From: Gammaproteobacteria bacterium
Lineage (GTDB): Bacteria; Pseudomonadota; Gammaproteobacteria; Arenicellales; Poriferihabitantaceae
Reading direction: 5' to 3'
Length of the DNA stretch: 57,935 bases
NCBI GenBank assembly: GCA_024644945.1
Contig: JAHEGU010000017.1
Location: forward strand, 1 to 57,935
Part shown: one piece after another, positions 17,552 to 25,997 of the stretch
How the letters are laid out: each line of letters starts with the position of its first letter
How positions within the stretch are numbered: position 1 is the first letter of the stretch
The notes under the pieces: model-generated
Told to the model about the DNA's origin: nothing
The model's input: the letters and a program-made list of their open reading frames with translations, nothing else
The model's database searches: none
Program-made: the position numbers and the translations under genes

Positions 17552-17842
17552 ATGAGCGCATACGTGATTGTCGAGGTCGAAGTGACTGATCCGGCAGGGT
17601 TTGAAAGATATCGGCAGATGGCGCCGAAGTCGATCACTCAGTATGGAGGCAGATATATTGCCAGAGGTGGTGAGACCAAGATTCTGGAAGGAGATTGGGT
17701 ACCCAAAAGAATCGTAATACTGGAGTTTGAGAATCTGGAACAGGCGACCCGGTGGCATCAGTCAGAGGAATATCACGACGCAAGGAATCTTCGAAACAAA
17801 ACTACACACTCCAATATGATCGTAGTTAGCGGTATAGAATGA
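17552..17842 (+). CDS. DUF1330 domain protein
   Basis: The 96-residue protein matches DUF1330, a dimeric alpha-beta barrel of the ABM/EthD-like fold. It has the start YVIVEVEVTDPAGFERY, then a GGRYIARGG turn, and VILEFENLEQATRWHQSEEY. No enzymatic function is established. A GGAGAA ribosome site lies 6 bases before the ATG. It is the first gene of a dense run (17552-20330) in which several genes overlap by four bases, so it probably heads an operon. Confidence 0.88.
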   Translation: MSAYVIVEVEVTDPAGFERYRQMAPKSITQYGGRYIARGGETKILEGDWVPKRIVILEFENLEQATRWHQSEEYHDARNLRNKTTHSNMIVVSGIE

Positions 17843-18330
17843 GCGCAGTTAAGTCCTATTTTGCTGAAGGTGGCTGCACATGTGAACAGGTCAGATACCA
17901 ACTTTTAACCTCACCAATGTTTGTGCATTGTTGCCACTGTAGATGGTGTCAGCGCGAAACCGGAACTGCTTTTGCGCTCAACGCGCTGATTGAAGCTGAT
18001 CGGGTAAAGTTAACAAAAGGAGAGCCGCAGGGGCTGAACATTCCGAGCAATAGTGGAAAAGGTCAGAAAATTTACCGATGTCCGACGTGCCAGATTGCGT
18101 TGTGGAGTAACTACGGTGGCGCTGGAGATCAGATTCACTTTATTCGAGTCGGTACTTTAGACGCACCGGATTTGCTGCCTCCGGATATTCATATTTTCAC
18201 CACCTCCAAGCAACCTTGGGTAAAGCTAGATCAAGAAACACCAGCGGTAGACAATTATTACCGCAGCAAAGTTTACTGGCCGGACGATAGTCTGCAGAGG
18301 AAGAAAATGTTGGGCCAGAAATCCGCATAA
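17839..18330 (+). CDS. GFA (CENP-V type) zinc-binding protein
   Basis: The 163-residue protein has the zinc-cysteine pattern of the glutathione-dependent formaldehyde-activating enzyme family. GGCTCEQVRY is followed by HCCHCRWCQRETG and later by YRCPTCQIALWSNYGG. A GFA domain can catalyse addition of glutathione to formaldehyde in some members, but most are of unknown activity. The start overlaps the DUF1330 stop by 4 bases (ATGA), indicating translational coupling. Confidence 0.88.
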   Translation: MSAVKSYFAEGGCTCEQVRYQLLTSPMFVHCCHCRWCQRETGTAFALNALIEADRVKLTKGEPQGLNIPSNSGKGQKIYRCPTCQIALWSNYGGAGDQIHFIRVGTLDAPDLLPPDIHIFTTSKQPWVKLDQETPAVDNYYRSKVYWPDDSLQRKKMLGQKSA

Positions 18331-18342
18331 GAAGGGGCTTTG

Positions 18343-18891
18343 GTGAATAACAATCTTAGTAAAAATTTTGAACTGTTAGCCAATTACAATCGATGGATGA
18401 ACGAGAATATTTACCATGTGGCGACAAAACTGGATCCAGAGTCTTTGTTTCAAGACCTGGGTGCTTATTTTGGTTCGATTGGGAGCACACTCAACCATAT
18501 CATGATAGCGGATATCATCTGGCTCAAAAGATTTCTCAGGCATCCAAGCGAGTTCACTGCTTTGACTTCGGTGGCAAAACTTCCTGACCCCGGCTCTTTG
18601 GATCAAATATTGCATCGGAATCTGAATCAGCTGACACACGCCAGGAAGAATCTGGATCGGACGCTAATCGAACTGTGCCAGGAACTGAACGATCAAGACC
18701 TAAACGTTGCGCTCACCTACCAGAATACCAAAGGCGTCACTTTTTCCAAGCCCTTTGGTGCATTGGTCCAGCATCTTTTTAATCACCAGACTCATCACAG
18801 AGGACAGGTGACCACTCTGTTCAGCCAGTGCGGTCACGACTCCGGGGTCACCGATCTGCTGGCTATCATTCCCGAGCAAGAGCAATTGTGA
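18343..18891 (+). CDS. DinB family protein (four-helix metal-binding)
   Basis: This 182-residue protein has the DinB/YfiT-like four-helix bundle. A histidine in the second helix (TLNHIMIADIIW) and the His pair in LFNHQTHHRGQ form a divalent-metal site. Members include thiol-transferases using bacillithiol or mycothiol, and many of unknown role; the stress-induced B. subtilis DinB named the family. A GAAGGGG site at 18331 sits 5 bases before GTG 18343, which is preferred over the TTG at 18340. It belongs to the small-gene run around it. Confidence 0.85.
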   Translation: MNNNLSKNFELLANYNRWMNENIYHVATKLDPESLFQDLGAYFGSIGSTLNHIMIADIIWLKRFLRHPSEFTALTSVAKLPDPGSLDQILHRNLNQLTHARKNLDRTLIELCQELNDQDLNVALTYQNTKGVTFSKPFGALVQHLFNHQTHHRGQVTTLFSQCGHDSGVTDLLAIIPEQEQL

Positions 18892-18916
18892 CATTTCGTG
18901 GGAATGCCTGCGCACT

Positions 18917-19516
18917 ATGATGAAACTACTTTGGATCACAATTTTTTCTGGTGTGTTGATCTGGTCAGGAATCGGCCCGAAAGATTATCTGACATGGGTG
19001 CTTGAAGTCTTACCGGCGGTGATTGGTATCCTGCTCTTAGGGATGACCTGGAATAAATTTAGATTAACGCCGTTGATGTACGCCCTGATCCTGCTGCATT
19101 CCATCGTTCTGATGGTGGGTGGGCACTATACTTATGCTGAAGTTCCGCTGTTTGACGACATCAAACCGCTTTTTGGGTTTGAACGTAATAACTATGACAA
19201 AGTCGGGCATCTCATGCAGGGAATTACTCCCGCGATTTTGACCAGGGAGATCATTGTTCGCAGGCAGCTTATAAACGGGCCGGGCTGGAGTAAATTCTTT
19301 ATATTGTCAGTGTGCCTTGCGGTCAGCGCTCTATATGAACTAGTCGAGTGGGTGGTTGCCCTTATTTCGGGGGCTTCAGCCGACGCGTTTCTTGCAACTC
19401 AGGGCTTTGCCTGGGACACTCAAACAGATATGGCGTTTGCGTTACTGGGCGCAATCGCCGCGCTGTTGCTATTATCCGGAATTCACGACAGACAACTTCA
19501 AGCCATATCAAAATGA
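18917..19516 (+). CDS. DUF2238 (YjdF-like) membrane protein
   Basis: The 199-residue inner-membrane protein has about six hydrophobic segments. It carries the family's conserved polar signature: HSIVLMVGGHYTYAEVP, then YDKVGHLMQG, ALYELVEW and WDTQTDM, which places His, Glu and Asp residues near the membrane surface. DUF2238 has no established function, but the conserved polar residues suggest an enzyme or metal site. Its final TGA overlaps the ATG of the next gene, so they are coupled. Confidence 0.85.
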   Translation: MMKLLWITIFSGVLIWSGIGPKDYLTWVLEVLPAVIGILLLGMTWNKFRLTPLMYALILLHSIVLMVGGHYTYAEVPLFDDIKPLFGFERNNYDKVGHLMQGITPAILTREIIVRRQLINGPGWSKFFILSVCLAVSALYELVEWVVALISGASADAFLATQGFAWDTQTDMAFALLGAIAALLLLSGIHDRQLQAISK

Positions 19517-19866
19517 ACCAAGATTCCTGTATTAACTATATAGAACTTGCAGCCTCGGATATACTTAAGGCAAAAACCTTCTATGGTCAGGTGTTTAACT
19601 GGCAGTTCGTAGATTATGGAGAAGACTACTGTGCCTTCAATGATGGAAACACCAACGGTGGTTTCTATCGTTCACCACTTGTCTCTGATAGTAGTATCGG
19701 CGCTGCTCTGGTAGTGTTATATGCAGATGATCTCGAATCAGCAGTTGAACGAATTGAGAATCATGGCGGCAGCATTAAGAAACCCATATTTTCATTTCCA
19801 GGCGGCCGGCGCTTTCACTTTTTAGACCCTAGTGGAAACGAACTGGCGGTATGGAGTGATCAGTGA
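19513..19866 (+). CDS. VOC family (glyoxalase/dioxygenase fold) protein
   Basis: The ATG at 19513 overlaps the DUF2238 stop (ATGA); the much longer open frame upstream is a shadow. The 117 residues form a single vicinal-oxygen-chelate module: NYIELAASDILKAKTFYGQVF at the start, a central GGFYR turn and an end of FHFLDPSGNELAVWS. The Glu in GNELAVW is one of the usual metal ligands. Substrate is unknown. Position between the membrane protein and ybaK, both with overlapping codons, suggests one transcript. Confidence 0.88.
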   Translation: MNQDSCINYIELAASDILKAKTFYGQVFNWQFVDYGEDYCAFNDGNTNGGFYRSPLVSDSSIGAALVVLYADDLESAVERIENHGGSIKKPIFSFPGGRRFHFLDPSGNELAVWSDQ

Positions 19867-20330
19867 CGCCTGCGGTGCAGGTTGCCAAACAGGCTGGAGT
19901 GGTGTTTTCAGTTCACCAATACGAACATGATCCGCACGCTGCATCCTATGGTACGGAAGCTGTAGAAAAACTCGGGGCCGCAGCCGACACTATTTTTAAA
20001 ACACTAGTGGTACAGACTGACAAGGGGGAGTTAGCGGTGACAATCGTACCGGTCATGAAAAGTCTCGATCTCAAAGCTGCAGCCTCAACTCTGAGCGCTA
20101 AAAAGGTCAGGATGGCGGATAAATCACTGGTGCAGCGAACCACGGGGTACATCCTGGGTGGTGTCAGTCCGCTGGGCCAGAAGAAACAGTTGCCAACATT
20201 AATAGATAGCTCCGCTGAGAAACATCAACAAATCTATATCAGCGCCGGTCGTCGTGGTCTCGAGATCGCACTGTCGCCGGGTGATCTGGTCGATTTGTGT
20301 AATGCTACCCTGAGTGAAATTTCCTGTTAG
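19863..20330 (+). CDS. ybaK: Cys-tRNA(Pro) deacylase YbaK
   Basis: YbaK removes cysteine wrongly attached to tRNA-Pro by prolyl-tRNA synthetase. The 155-residue protein shows the family features: a conserved DTIFKTLVV strand with the catalytic Lys, VPVMKSLDLKAAA, and GYILGGVSPLGQKK before ISAGRRGLEIALSP. The start is a GTG overlapping the previous stop (GTGA). It is the last intact gene of the packed run and is followed by a broken DUF4442 gene. Confidence 0.92.
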   Translation: MTPAVQVAKQAGVVFSVHQYEHDPHAASYGTEAVEKLGAAADTIFKTLVVQTDKGELAVTIVPVMKSLDLKAAASTLSAKKVRMADKSLVQRTTGYILGGVSPLGQKKQLPTLIDSSAEKHQQIYISAGRRGLEIALSPGDLVDLCNATLSEISC

Positions 20331-20395
20331 CAATAAGCGTTGTTGATCGAATATACCTCCTGGAATGGATTAGAAATCCGCGCTTATTCTGCGGC

Positions 20396-20833
20396 TTGGT
20401 AAATACTTGGTCTCCGCTACTCGGGGCTGGAATTTCTGTGCGACAAGTCGCTGATAACTGGATATATTCTGAAGTACAAATGAAACTGCGCTTTTATAAC
20501 CGAAACTTTGCTGGCACACACTTTGGCGGTAGCCTGTTTTCCATAACGGATATGATGTACAAATTAATGTCGTTGCATCGCACTGGACGAGATCACTGGA
20601 TCTGGGATAAGTCCGAGGATATGGATTTGATCAAGCCGGGCCGCGGTCCAGTGTACGCATAATTTTGTTTAGATCAGAATCATATCGACCAAATCGTGAA
20701 TCAGGCAGCGTCTCGGGCAGCGTCTAAAGATAAACATTTCGGGCCACTGCCGGTAAAGATTCGAGACAGTGACGATGAATTGGTTGTGCGGGTCAACAGA
20801 TTGTTGCATGTGCGGCGGAAAACGAAACAATAA
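20396..20833 (+). pseudogene. DUF4442 (hotdog-fold) gene with in-frame stop
   Basis: The frame from the TTG at 20396 gives SPLLGAGISVRQV and FAGTHFGGSLFSITDMMYKL, which match DUF4442 thioesterase-like hotdog proteins, and then hits TAA at 20660-20662. The same frame continues without a shift to a TAA at 20831-20833 and supplies the missing C-terminus: LDQNHIDQIV, DKHFGPLPVKIRDSDDELVV and RLLHVRRK. Family-like residues also lie upstream of the TTG (NPRLFCGLVNTW) but no ATG or GTG is in frame there, so the start may also be lost. A nonsense mutation or sequencing error is likely. Parts of the C-terminal frame reach almost to the next gene. Confidence 0.82.
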
Positions 20834-20868
20834 TTCGCGTGAAGTACTGATTGCGCAGGAGTATTACG

Positions 20869-21855
20869 ATGAAAGCAGTGTGGTTCAACCAATGTGGAGA
20901 TGCAGCGGAAGTGCTGCAATATGGAGATATGGAGGTGCCGGAGCCAGGGCCAGGAGAGGTTCTGGTTAGATTACGCACTTCAGGTGTAAATCCCTCCGAT
21001 GTGAAGAAGCGCGCTGGTTTGCAGCCCGCCGGATTTGAAGATGGCTTTGTCATACCGCATAGCGATGGTGCGGGAGTGATCGAGGCAGTTGGAATGGGGG
21101 TGCCGGAAGAAAAGATTGGCGCCCGGGTATGGGTTTATCAGGCCCAGTATCAACGTCATTGGGGAACTGCTGCACAATACATTGTATTGCCAGCGCTTAG
21201 GGCAGCGCGATTACCAGACCAGGCCAATTTCGAGGTCGGTGCCTGTGCAGGTATACCGATGATGACCGCGCACCGCTGTGTTTTTGCGGATGGTGCGCCT
21301 AAGGGCAAGACTATCCTGGTGACTGGTGCGTCGGGTCGTGTTGGATTCTACGCCGTCCAGTGGGCGAGACGAGCAGGTGCAACCGTGATAGGTACTGCGG
21401 GCAGTGAAGCCCGGTGCGAACAAGCGCGCCAGAGCGGGGCTGAGCATGTGCTGAACTATCAACAGGACGATCTGGTCGATGCTATCGAAGAAATTACCCA
21501 TGGCCAAGGAGTGGATCGGATTGTGGATGTAGAATTTGGTCTGAATATTGAGCTTTCCAGCCAGGTTCTGAAAACAGGAGGCGTGGTGGCCAGCTATTCT
21601 TCGTCAAAAAACATGAACCCGGAGATACCGTTCTATTCTCTTATGTTTAAAAACATCACATTAGAACTCGTATTAGTCTACAACATGCCAGACAGCGCAA
21701 AAATGCAGGCGGAACAAGATATTTATCAGGCGTTGACAGAGGATGCATTGGTGCACCGTATCGCTAAAAAGTTTCCATTAGCGCAAACAGCAAAGGCCCA
21801 CGCAGCAATCGAACATGGTGGCCTTGACGGTTGTGTGGTAGTGGAGATCGATTAA
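20869..21855 (+). CDS. NADPH:quinone reductase-like medium-chain dehydrogenase
   Basis: The 328-residue protein is a zinc-free MDR enzyme. GVNPSDVKKRAG appears in the catalytic domain, then the nucleotide site VTGASGRVGFYAVQWARRAGA, then NYQQDDLVDAI. No catalytic zinc cysteine/histidine set is present, consistent with the QOR group that reduces quinones or enones with NADPH. GCAGGAG precedes the ATG at 20869, which is preferred over the TTG at 20851. It converges on the HCCA isomerase gene with 2 bases between the stops. Confidence 0.88.
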   Translation: MKAVWFNQCGDAAEVLQYGDMEVPEPGPGEVLVRLRTSGVNPSDVKKRAGLQPAGFEDGFVIPHSDGAGVIEAVGMGVPEEKIGARVWVYQAQYQRHWGTAAQYIVLPALRAARLPDQANFEVGACAGIPMMTAHRCVFADGAPKGKTILVTGASGRVGFYAVQWARRAGATVIGTAGSEARCEQARQSGAEHVLNYQQDDLVDAIEEITHGQGVDRIVDVEFGLNIELSSQVLKTGGVVASYSSSKNMNPEIPFYSLMFKNITLELVLVYNMPDSAKMQAEQDIYQALTEDALVHRIAKKFPLAQTAKAHAAIEHGGLDGCVVVEID

Positions 21856-21857
21856 GT

Positions 21858-22508
21858 TTATAAGGTGCGAGCCTTAGCCACAGGCAGCCGCTCGATGCGC
21901 TGGTACTCACTTTGTTTGAATTGACCAGGATGATCCAGATACTCTATGGCCATTTCAGTCATATCCAATCCCCAGAACAACATGTCGTTAATTGCTATTG
22001 TCGGCACCCCGAAGACGCCGCGCTCCATGGCTTCGTTAGTGAGAGCTCGCAATTTGTTTTTAACCTCTGGTTGACTGGTTTCTTCCTCGGCGCTTTCAAA
22101 CTCAGGAATGCGGGAGAGGGCATCCAGGGAGGAAAAGTCTGGATCATCTGCGCTCTCAACCCAGATATGATTAAACAGCCGCGCCAAGACGAGTGGCTTG
22201 CAATCATGGGCTACGGCAAGTCTTAACACGGGTATTGGATTAAAGGGATGAGCGGCTGGCACTCGAAATGGGATACCGTGACGCCGCGCATACCAATAAC
22301 AGTAGCGATAGGTCATCGTCCGCTTCGAGGGAATTTCTGCGGGGCCCTTGTGACCATGCTGCTGCAGCAGGGCGGCAAAAAGAACAGGTTTATAACGCAA
22401 CTTTAAATCGGGTCTATCTATTTGCAGTAGTCCTAGTGCCTGGTATTGCAGATAGGCAAAAGGAGAGATGAAATCGAAATACCAATCCAGGGAGATTGAT
22501 TCGTTCAT
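21858..22508 (-). CDS. 2-hydroxychromene-2-carboxylate isomerase-like (DsbA/GST-kappa fold)
   Basis: The 216-residue protein matches the HCCA isomerase/GST-kappa family. The start DWYFDFISPFAYL has Ser in the position of the thioredoxin-fold catalytic cysteine. ERGVFGVPTIAI near the end is the cis-proline loop. HCCA isomerases act in naphthalene-type aromatic degradation using glutathione, but many homologues lie outside such pathways. It forms a possible minus-strand operon with the upstream PhyH gene (13-base gap). Confidence 0.87.
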   Translation of the reverse strand: MNESISLDWYFDFISPFAYLQYQALGLLQIDRPDLKLRYKPVLFAALLQQHGHKGPAEIPSKRTMTYRYCYWYARRHGIPFRVPAAHPFNPIPVLRLAVAHDCKPLVLARLFNHIWVESADDPDFSSLDALSRIPEFESAEEETSQPEVKNKLRALTNEAMERGVFGVPTIAINDMLFWGLDMTEMAIEYLDHPGQFKQSEYQRIERLPVAKARTL

Positions 22509-22521
22509 TGGTTTTAATTAC

Positions 22522-23286
22522 TCAGCATGGAATGTCCGGGAATGCGGCCGAACGGCTGCCTTCAATTGGCTGGTTATCACTGTCATGATAAGTGAACACT
22601 ACTGAAAATTTGATCTGGTCGGTCTGATTCCTGCCTGCAGCATGCAACGTTTTACAATGGAAAAATAGAACATCCCCCTGGTGCAAAGTCGCACTGACCG
22701 CGCTATCGATCAAGGCTTGGTTTTCCGGAAGGTCGGTACGAAGAAAATAGGCGGCATCGTAAAAACCCCGATCCAGTTCCTCTTTGTGTGTACCTGGAAT
22801 AAGATACATTCCACCATTTTCATCATACTCTTCACCCAGAGCGAGCCAGACACTGACTAGCTGGGGTTGGTCGAACAACCAGTAGCGGATGTCCTGATGC
22901 CACAAGGTGGCACTGCTATATCCAGGGTGCTTGGTCATAATACAGTTATGATGATTCTGCGACAGTTCGATCTGATCTGTACCGATTAACTGACGAACTC
23001 GATCCACCACAGCTGGTGAGGTGGCCCAATCACGAAAAACCCTGTCACGGGTGTAGGCATTCAACAAGCGTCGCGGAGTATCGCCACCAGGGGACAATCG
23101 ATCTGCAGGTGATCCTGGATACTGTACGTCAGTTTCATACTCAAGAGGAGCCAGTGGCGGTGCGAGTGACTCTCTGACCCGGTCAATCATTGGTTGGCAA
23201 ACCTCTTTGTTAGCTAGTCCACGGGCGACAATAAATCCCTGTTGGTTGAACTCTTCGATTTGTTTAGGGGTAAACATATGGATCAT
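22522..23286 (-). CDS. Phytanoyl-CoA dioxygenase (PhyH) family protein
   Basis: This Fe(II)/2-oxoglutarate-dependent oxygenase has the iron-binding H-x-D in LWHQDIRYW and the distal His in CKTLHAAGRN, followed by a conserved Arg region that binds 2-oxoglutarate. The 254 residues match stand-alone bacterial PhyH proteins, which hydroxylate varied small molecules. The substrate is unknown. The gene diverges from a TauD-type dioxygenase (109-base gap), so two 2-oxoglutarate oxygenases share a promoter region. The start could also be the Met at 23277. Confidence 0.88.
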   Translation of the reverse strand: MIHMFTPKQIEEFNQQGFIVARGLANKEVCQPMIDRVRESLAPPLAPLEYETDVQYPGSPADRLSPGGDTPRRLLNAYTRDRVFRDWATSPAVVDRVRQLIGTDQIELSQNHHNCIMTKHPGYSSATLWHQDIRYWLFDQPQLVSVWLALGEEYDENGGMYLIPGTHKEELDRGFYDAAYFLRTDLPENQALIDSAVSATLHQGDVLFFHCKTLHAAGRNQTDQIKFSVVFTYHDSDNQPIEGSRSAAFPDIPC

Positions 23287-23395
23287 TAATTAAGGGTGCA
23301 CTGAATCCATTTCCAAGGATGCTAAAGCGCAATATTGTGATATAAGCTTGCTGCAAGTATAGCGGTAAACAGTAATTTGTATCGGTGAGTCGACA

Positions 23396-24214
23396 ATGAA
23401 AATTATTCCATGTGACGGTCCTTTTGGAGTGGAAATTCTTGATCTCGATGTGACGCACATCACGGATGATGAGCTAAATGCCTGCAGCGCTGTCCAACAG
23501 AAGCACGGGGTTATATTCTTTCGAGATCAGCAGCTGGATTGTCAGCAACACATCGAATTTGCAGAACGATTTGGAGAAATTGTAATCAACCGTTTTTTTG
23601 AGCGAGTAGAGGAACACCCCCAGATTGCAATGGTTCGCAAAGAGCCAACACATGCTAACGTAGTGGGCGAAGATTGGCATACCGATCATTCCTACGATCA
23701 GGAACCGGCCCGGGGGTCGATTCTATATGCCCGCGAAGTACCCTCCAAAGGTGGAGGCACTTTATTTATCAATATGCAACAGGTGTTTGAATCCTTGTCG
23801 GATGGATTGAAGGAGACGCTCAGAGGACTGCGGGCAGTGCATTCCAGCCGACATGTTTTTGGTCAACAATCCAGGCAAAATGATGATAATCGCTATAATA
23901 ATGCTGACCTCGCGGTACAGGATAGCATCCACCCACTGGTGATTACCCACCCTTTAAGCGGCCTGGAAGTTCTATATATCAATCCCGACTTCACGACTCA
24001 TATCGATGGCTGGACCGCGGACGAATCTGCCTCTCTTTTAAGCTATCTTTATTCGGTTGCGAGCCAACCTGAGAATATCCTGCATTTTAACTGGCGTAAG
24101 AACAGCATCGCGTTCTGGGACAATCGAGCTACCTGGCACCGGGCGCTTAATGACTATCCGGGTGAGCGACGAGTAATGCACAGAATTACACTGGCGGGCT
24201 GCGCACTGAACTAA
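23396..24214 (+). CDS. TauD/TfdA family 2-oxoglutarate dioxygenase
   Basis: The 272-residue enzyme has the iron ligands of the TauD family: H-x-D in EDWHTDHSY and the distal His in TWHRALNDYPGERRVMHR, whose Arg binds 2-oxoglutarate. The N-terminal GPFGVEILDLDVTHITDDEL is also typical. Family members oxidise taurine, alkyl sulfates, chlorophenoxy acids and other substrates; none is indicated here. It is divergent from the PhyH-type gene and followed by the remains of a transporter gene. Confidence 0.9.
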   Translation: MKIIPCDGPFGVEILDLDVTHITDDELNACSAVQQKHGVIFFRDQQLDCQQHIEFAERFGEIVINRFFERVEEHPQIAMVRKEPTHANVVGEDWHTDHSYDQEPARGSILYAREVPSKGGGTLFINMQQVFESLSDGLKETLRGLRAVHSSRHVFGQQSRQNDDNRYNNADLAVQDSIHPLVITHPLSGLEVLYINPDFTTHIDGWTADESASLLSYLYSVASQPENILHFNWRKNSIAFWDNRATWHRALNDYPGERRVMHRITLAGCALN

Positions 24215-24229
24215 TTTTTCTCAGAATAA

Positions 24230-24554
24230 GCTATGGCGACTATCTCTGGCGGCCCTGTTAACTAGTGTGTTGGGTATTGGGGTGGCCATGCCATGGTACC
24301 TGAATATCTGGCTCAGTATCTCTGGCGGAAATCCAATAGCTCTCGCTCACGAGTGGATTGCACGATGTAGAAGCGATCTTTCTGGCATCATTCGATTATG
24401 TGGAATTGGTATTTACGGCAGTTATCGGTTACTTAATCTGTAGAGAGATACCTTTTGTGGGGCCTGGGCGGGCGGCACGATTATTGCGGCTGCTGGTATT
24501 CTCATGATTTATCGCAGCGATAGGATTAATCGTCGGGCAACTCAATCGCACTAA
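24230..24554 (+). pseudogene. Decayed EamA/DMT transporter (C-terminal remnant)
   Basis: No intact ORF exists in 24215-24613. One frame (from 24343) reads a stretch like AIFLASFDYVELVFTAV followed by IGYLICREIPFV, matching the ninth and tenth membrane helices of EamA-family exporters. After a frameshift near 24460, the next frame reads WAGGTIIAAAGILMIYR to a TAA at 24552-24554, matching the final helix and basic tail. The 5' part (24230-24330) encodes hydrophobic residues but is not alignable by eye. This is a relic of a drug/metabolite transporter. Confidence 0.7.
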
Positions 24555-24577
24555 AACGTATTTTCCGCTGAATGGAC

Positions 24578-24583
24578 TATAAT
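24578..24583 (+). promoter_or_regulatory. Candidate -10 box for trhO
   Basis: A perfect TATAAT lies 30 bases before the TTG start of trhO, immediately after the transporter relic. No convincing -35 hexamer is seen, so this is a moderate call. Confidence 0.4.
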
Positions 24584-24613
24584 CGCTCCGCTATTTGTTG
24601 ACGTGAAAGTAAA

Positions 24614-25561
24614 TTGATAAAGAACGATCCCGCTTCGCCATATATCGTTTGTGCGCTGTATAGGTTTGCTCGGCTTGAGCAGTTCGAAACGCTTAGGCAA
24701 CCGCTCTTGGAGCTTATGCTCGAGCAGCAAGTAAGGGGAACAATTTTGCTCGCACCCGAAGGAATCAATGGCACCGTTTCAGGCTCTCGTTTCGGTATCG
24801 ATACGGTGGTTGAGTGGTTGAGACATAAGGCTGGCCTTGAGGTGTTGGAGCAAAAGGAATCATTATCTGATCGACCGCCATTTAAACGCACCAAGGTGAA
24901 GCTCAAGAAGGAGATTGTTACCATGGGTGTCAATAATATTGATCCTAATGAGGTGGTGGGGACCTATGTTGAACCCAAGGACTGGAATGCGTTGCTCGAG
25001 GATCCTGAAGTACTACTGGTTGATACTCGCAACGAATATGAGTACCAGGTTGGAACATTTAAAAATGCAGTCAATCCTCGTACGGAGAGTTTTCGCGAAT
25101 TCCCGGATTTTGTGAAGAATCATTTGGATCCCAAGAAACATTCAAAGGTGGCGATGTTTTGTACCGGAGGTATACGTTGCGAGAAATCCACGGCACTGCT
25201 CAAACATATGGGGTTTGACAACGTGTTTCATCTAAAGGGCGGCATACTCAATTATCTGGAAACCGTGCCCGAACAAGAGAGCCAGTGGGAAGGAGAGTGT
25301 TTTGTCTTTGATGATCGGGTGACCGTCGACCATGATCTACTGCCCGGCAGCTATGATCAATGCCACGCGTGTCGATTGCCAATATCTGAGCAGGATAAGC
25401 TGAGCCCGCACTACCAGAAAGGCGTCAGTTGCCCGAATTGTCATGACAAAGTTTCTCTTGAGGACAAGGCCCGTTTTGCCGAACGTCAGCGTCAGATCGA
25501 ATTGGCTGCGGCACGTGGAGAGGACCACATTGGAGTCAATGTTGAGATGAAGTCGGGATAA
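24614..25561 (+). CDS. trhO: tRNA uridine(34) 5-hydroxylase TrhO (rhodanese-like)
   Basis: TrhO hydroxylates wobble uridine of certain tRNAs on the way to 5-carboxymethoxyuridine, using prephenate-independent chemistry. The 315 residues show the N-terminal domain [16 protein letters not shown], the rhodanese domain with [13 protein letters not shown], and the active-site loop [15 protein letters not shown]-terminal zinc-type set with paired Cys (CHACRLP and CPNCHDK) follows. The start is probably the TTG at 24614, as no ATG precedes the domain. It is monocistronic and converges on the comEA-like gene. Confidence 0.92.
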   Translation: MIKNDPASPYIVCALYRFARLEQFETLRQPLLELMLEQQVRGTILLAPEGINGTVSGSRFGIDTVVEWLRHKAGLEVLEQKESLSDRPPFKRTKVKLKKEIVTMGVNNIDPNEVVGTYVEPKDWNALLEDPEVLLVDTRNEYEYQVGTFKNAVNPRTESFREFPDFVKNHLDPKKHSKVAMFCTGGIRCEKSTALLKHMGFDNVFHLKGGILNYLETVPEQESQWEGECFVFDDRVTVDHDLLPGSYDQCHACRLPISEQDKLSPHYQKGVSCPNCHDKVSLEDKARFAERQRQIELAAARGEDHIGVNVEMKSG

Positions 25562-25583
25562 CGCATTTACTCTAACACTGAAT

Positions 25584-25611
25584 AAAAAAAAAGAGGCCCT
25601 TTCGAGCCTCT
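25584..25611 (-). terminator. Rho-independent terminator of the comEA-like gene
   Basis: On the minus strand AGAGGC (25611-25606) pairs with GCCTCT (25597-25592) around an 8-nt loop and runs into nine T residues (25592-25584). It lies 24 bases beyond the stop of the comEA-like gene. On the plus strand there is no T-run, so it serves the minus strand. Confidence 0.9.
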
Positions 25612-25634
25612 AAGAAGTGAGGGTGGTGTTTGGG

Positions 25635-25997
25635 TCAGCCGGAATTGCCCGTCGCTGCAGGCGGATTTTGGCGCATTTCTTCAGTCAAAGTAGACACCCC
25701 ATCGTCCACAGATCCATGCTGCATGATTACCTGCAAAGTCTTCTGACCAATGCCGGGCACTGCGAGCAGGTCTTCCACACTTTTGAAGCCGTTGCTTTCG
25801 CTACGTAATGCAATTATTTCTTTGGATTTAGCGGGTCCGATACCGGGAATATATTCCAGGGCCTCAGCATCGGCGCTGTTCAGATTGATCTTTTCCGCTA
25901 AGGCATTGCTGGAAAAGGCGGTCATGATAAGCACCGCCAAAACGCACCCCAGAAACGACGTGTAACGGGCACTATTTATTGCTAGGACTTTCTCCAT
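25635..25997 (-). CDS. ComEA-like helix-hairpin-helix protein
   Basis: The 120-residue protein begins with a signal peptide (hydrophobic stretch ending in SNALA), followed by one HhH pair: INLNSADAEALEYIPGIGPAKSKE and then VEDLLAVPGIGQKT, each with a GIG hairpin. It is an exported DNA-binding protein of the ComEA family, which in naturally competent gammaproteobacteria retains DNA in the periplasm. The C-terminal ~25 residues are Gln/Pro-rich and variable. The 236-base upstream gap has an 8-bp inverted repeat (CCTTACGG at 26024, CCGTAAGG at 26069). Confidence 0.88.
   Translation of the reverse strand: MEKVLAINSARYTSFLGCVLAVLIMTAFSSNALAEKINLNSADAEALEYIPGIGPAKSKEIIALRSESNGFKSVEDLLAVPGIGQKTLQVIMQHGSVDDGVSTLTEEMRQNPPAATGNSG

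Noticed and set aside
20660..20662. Stop-codon read-through or selenocysteine insertion in the DUF4442 gene
   Set aside because: The codon is TAA, which is not used for selenocysteine, and no read-through signal is visible; a nonsense mutation or error is simpler.
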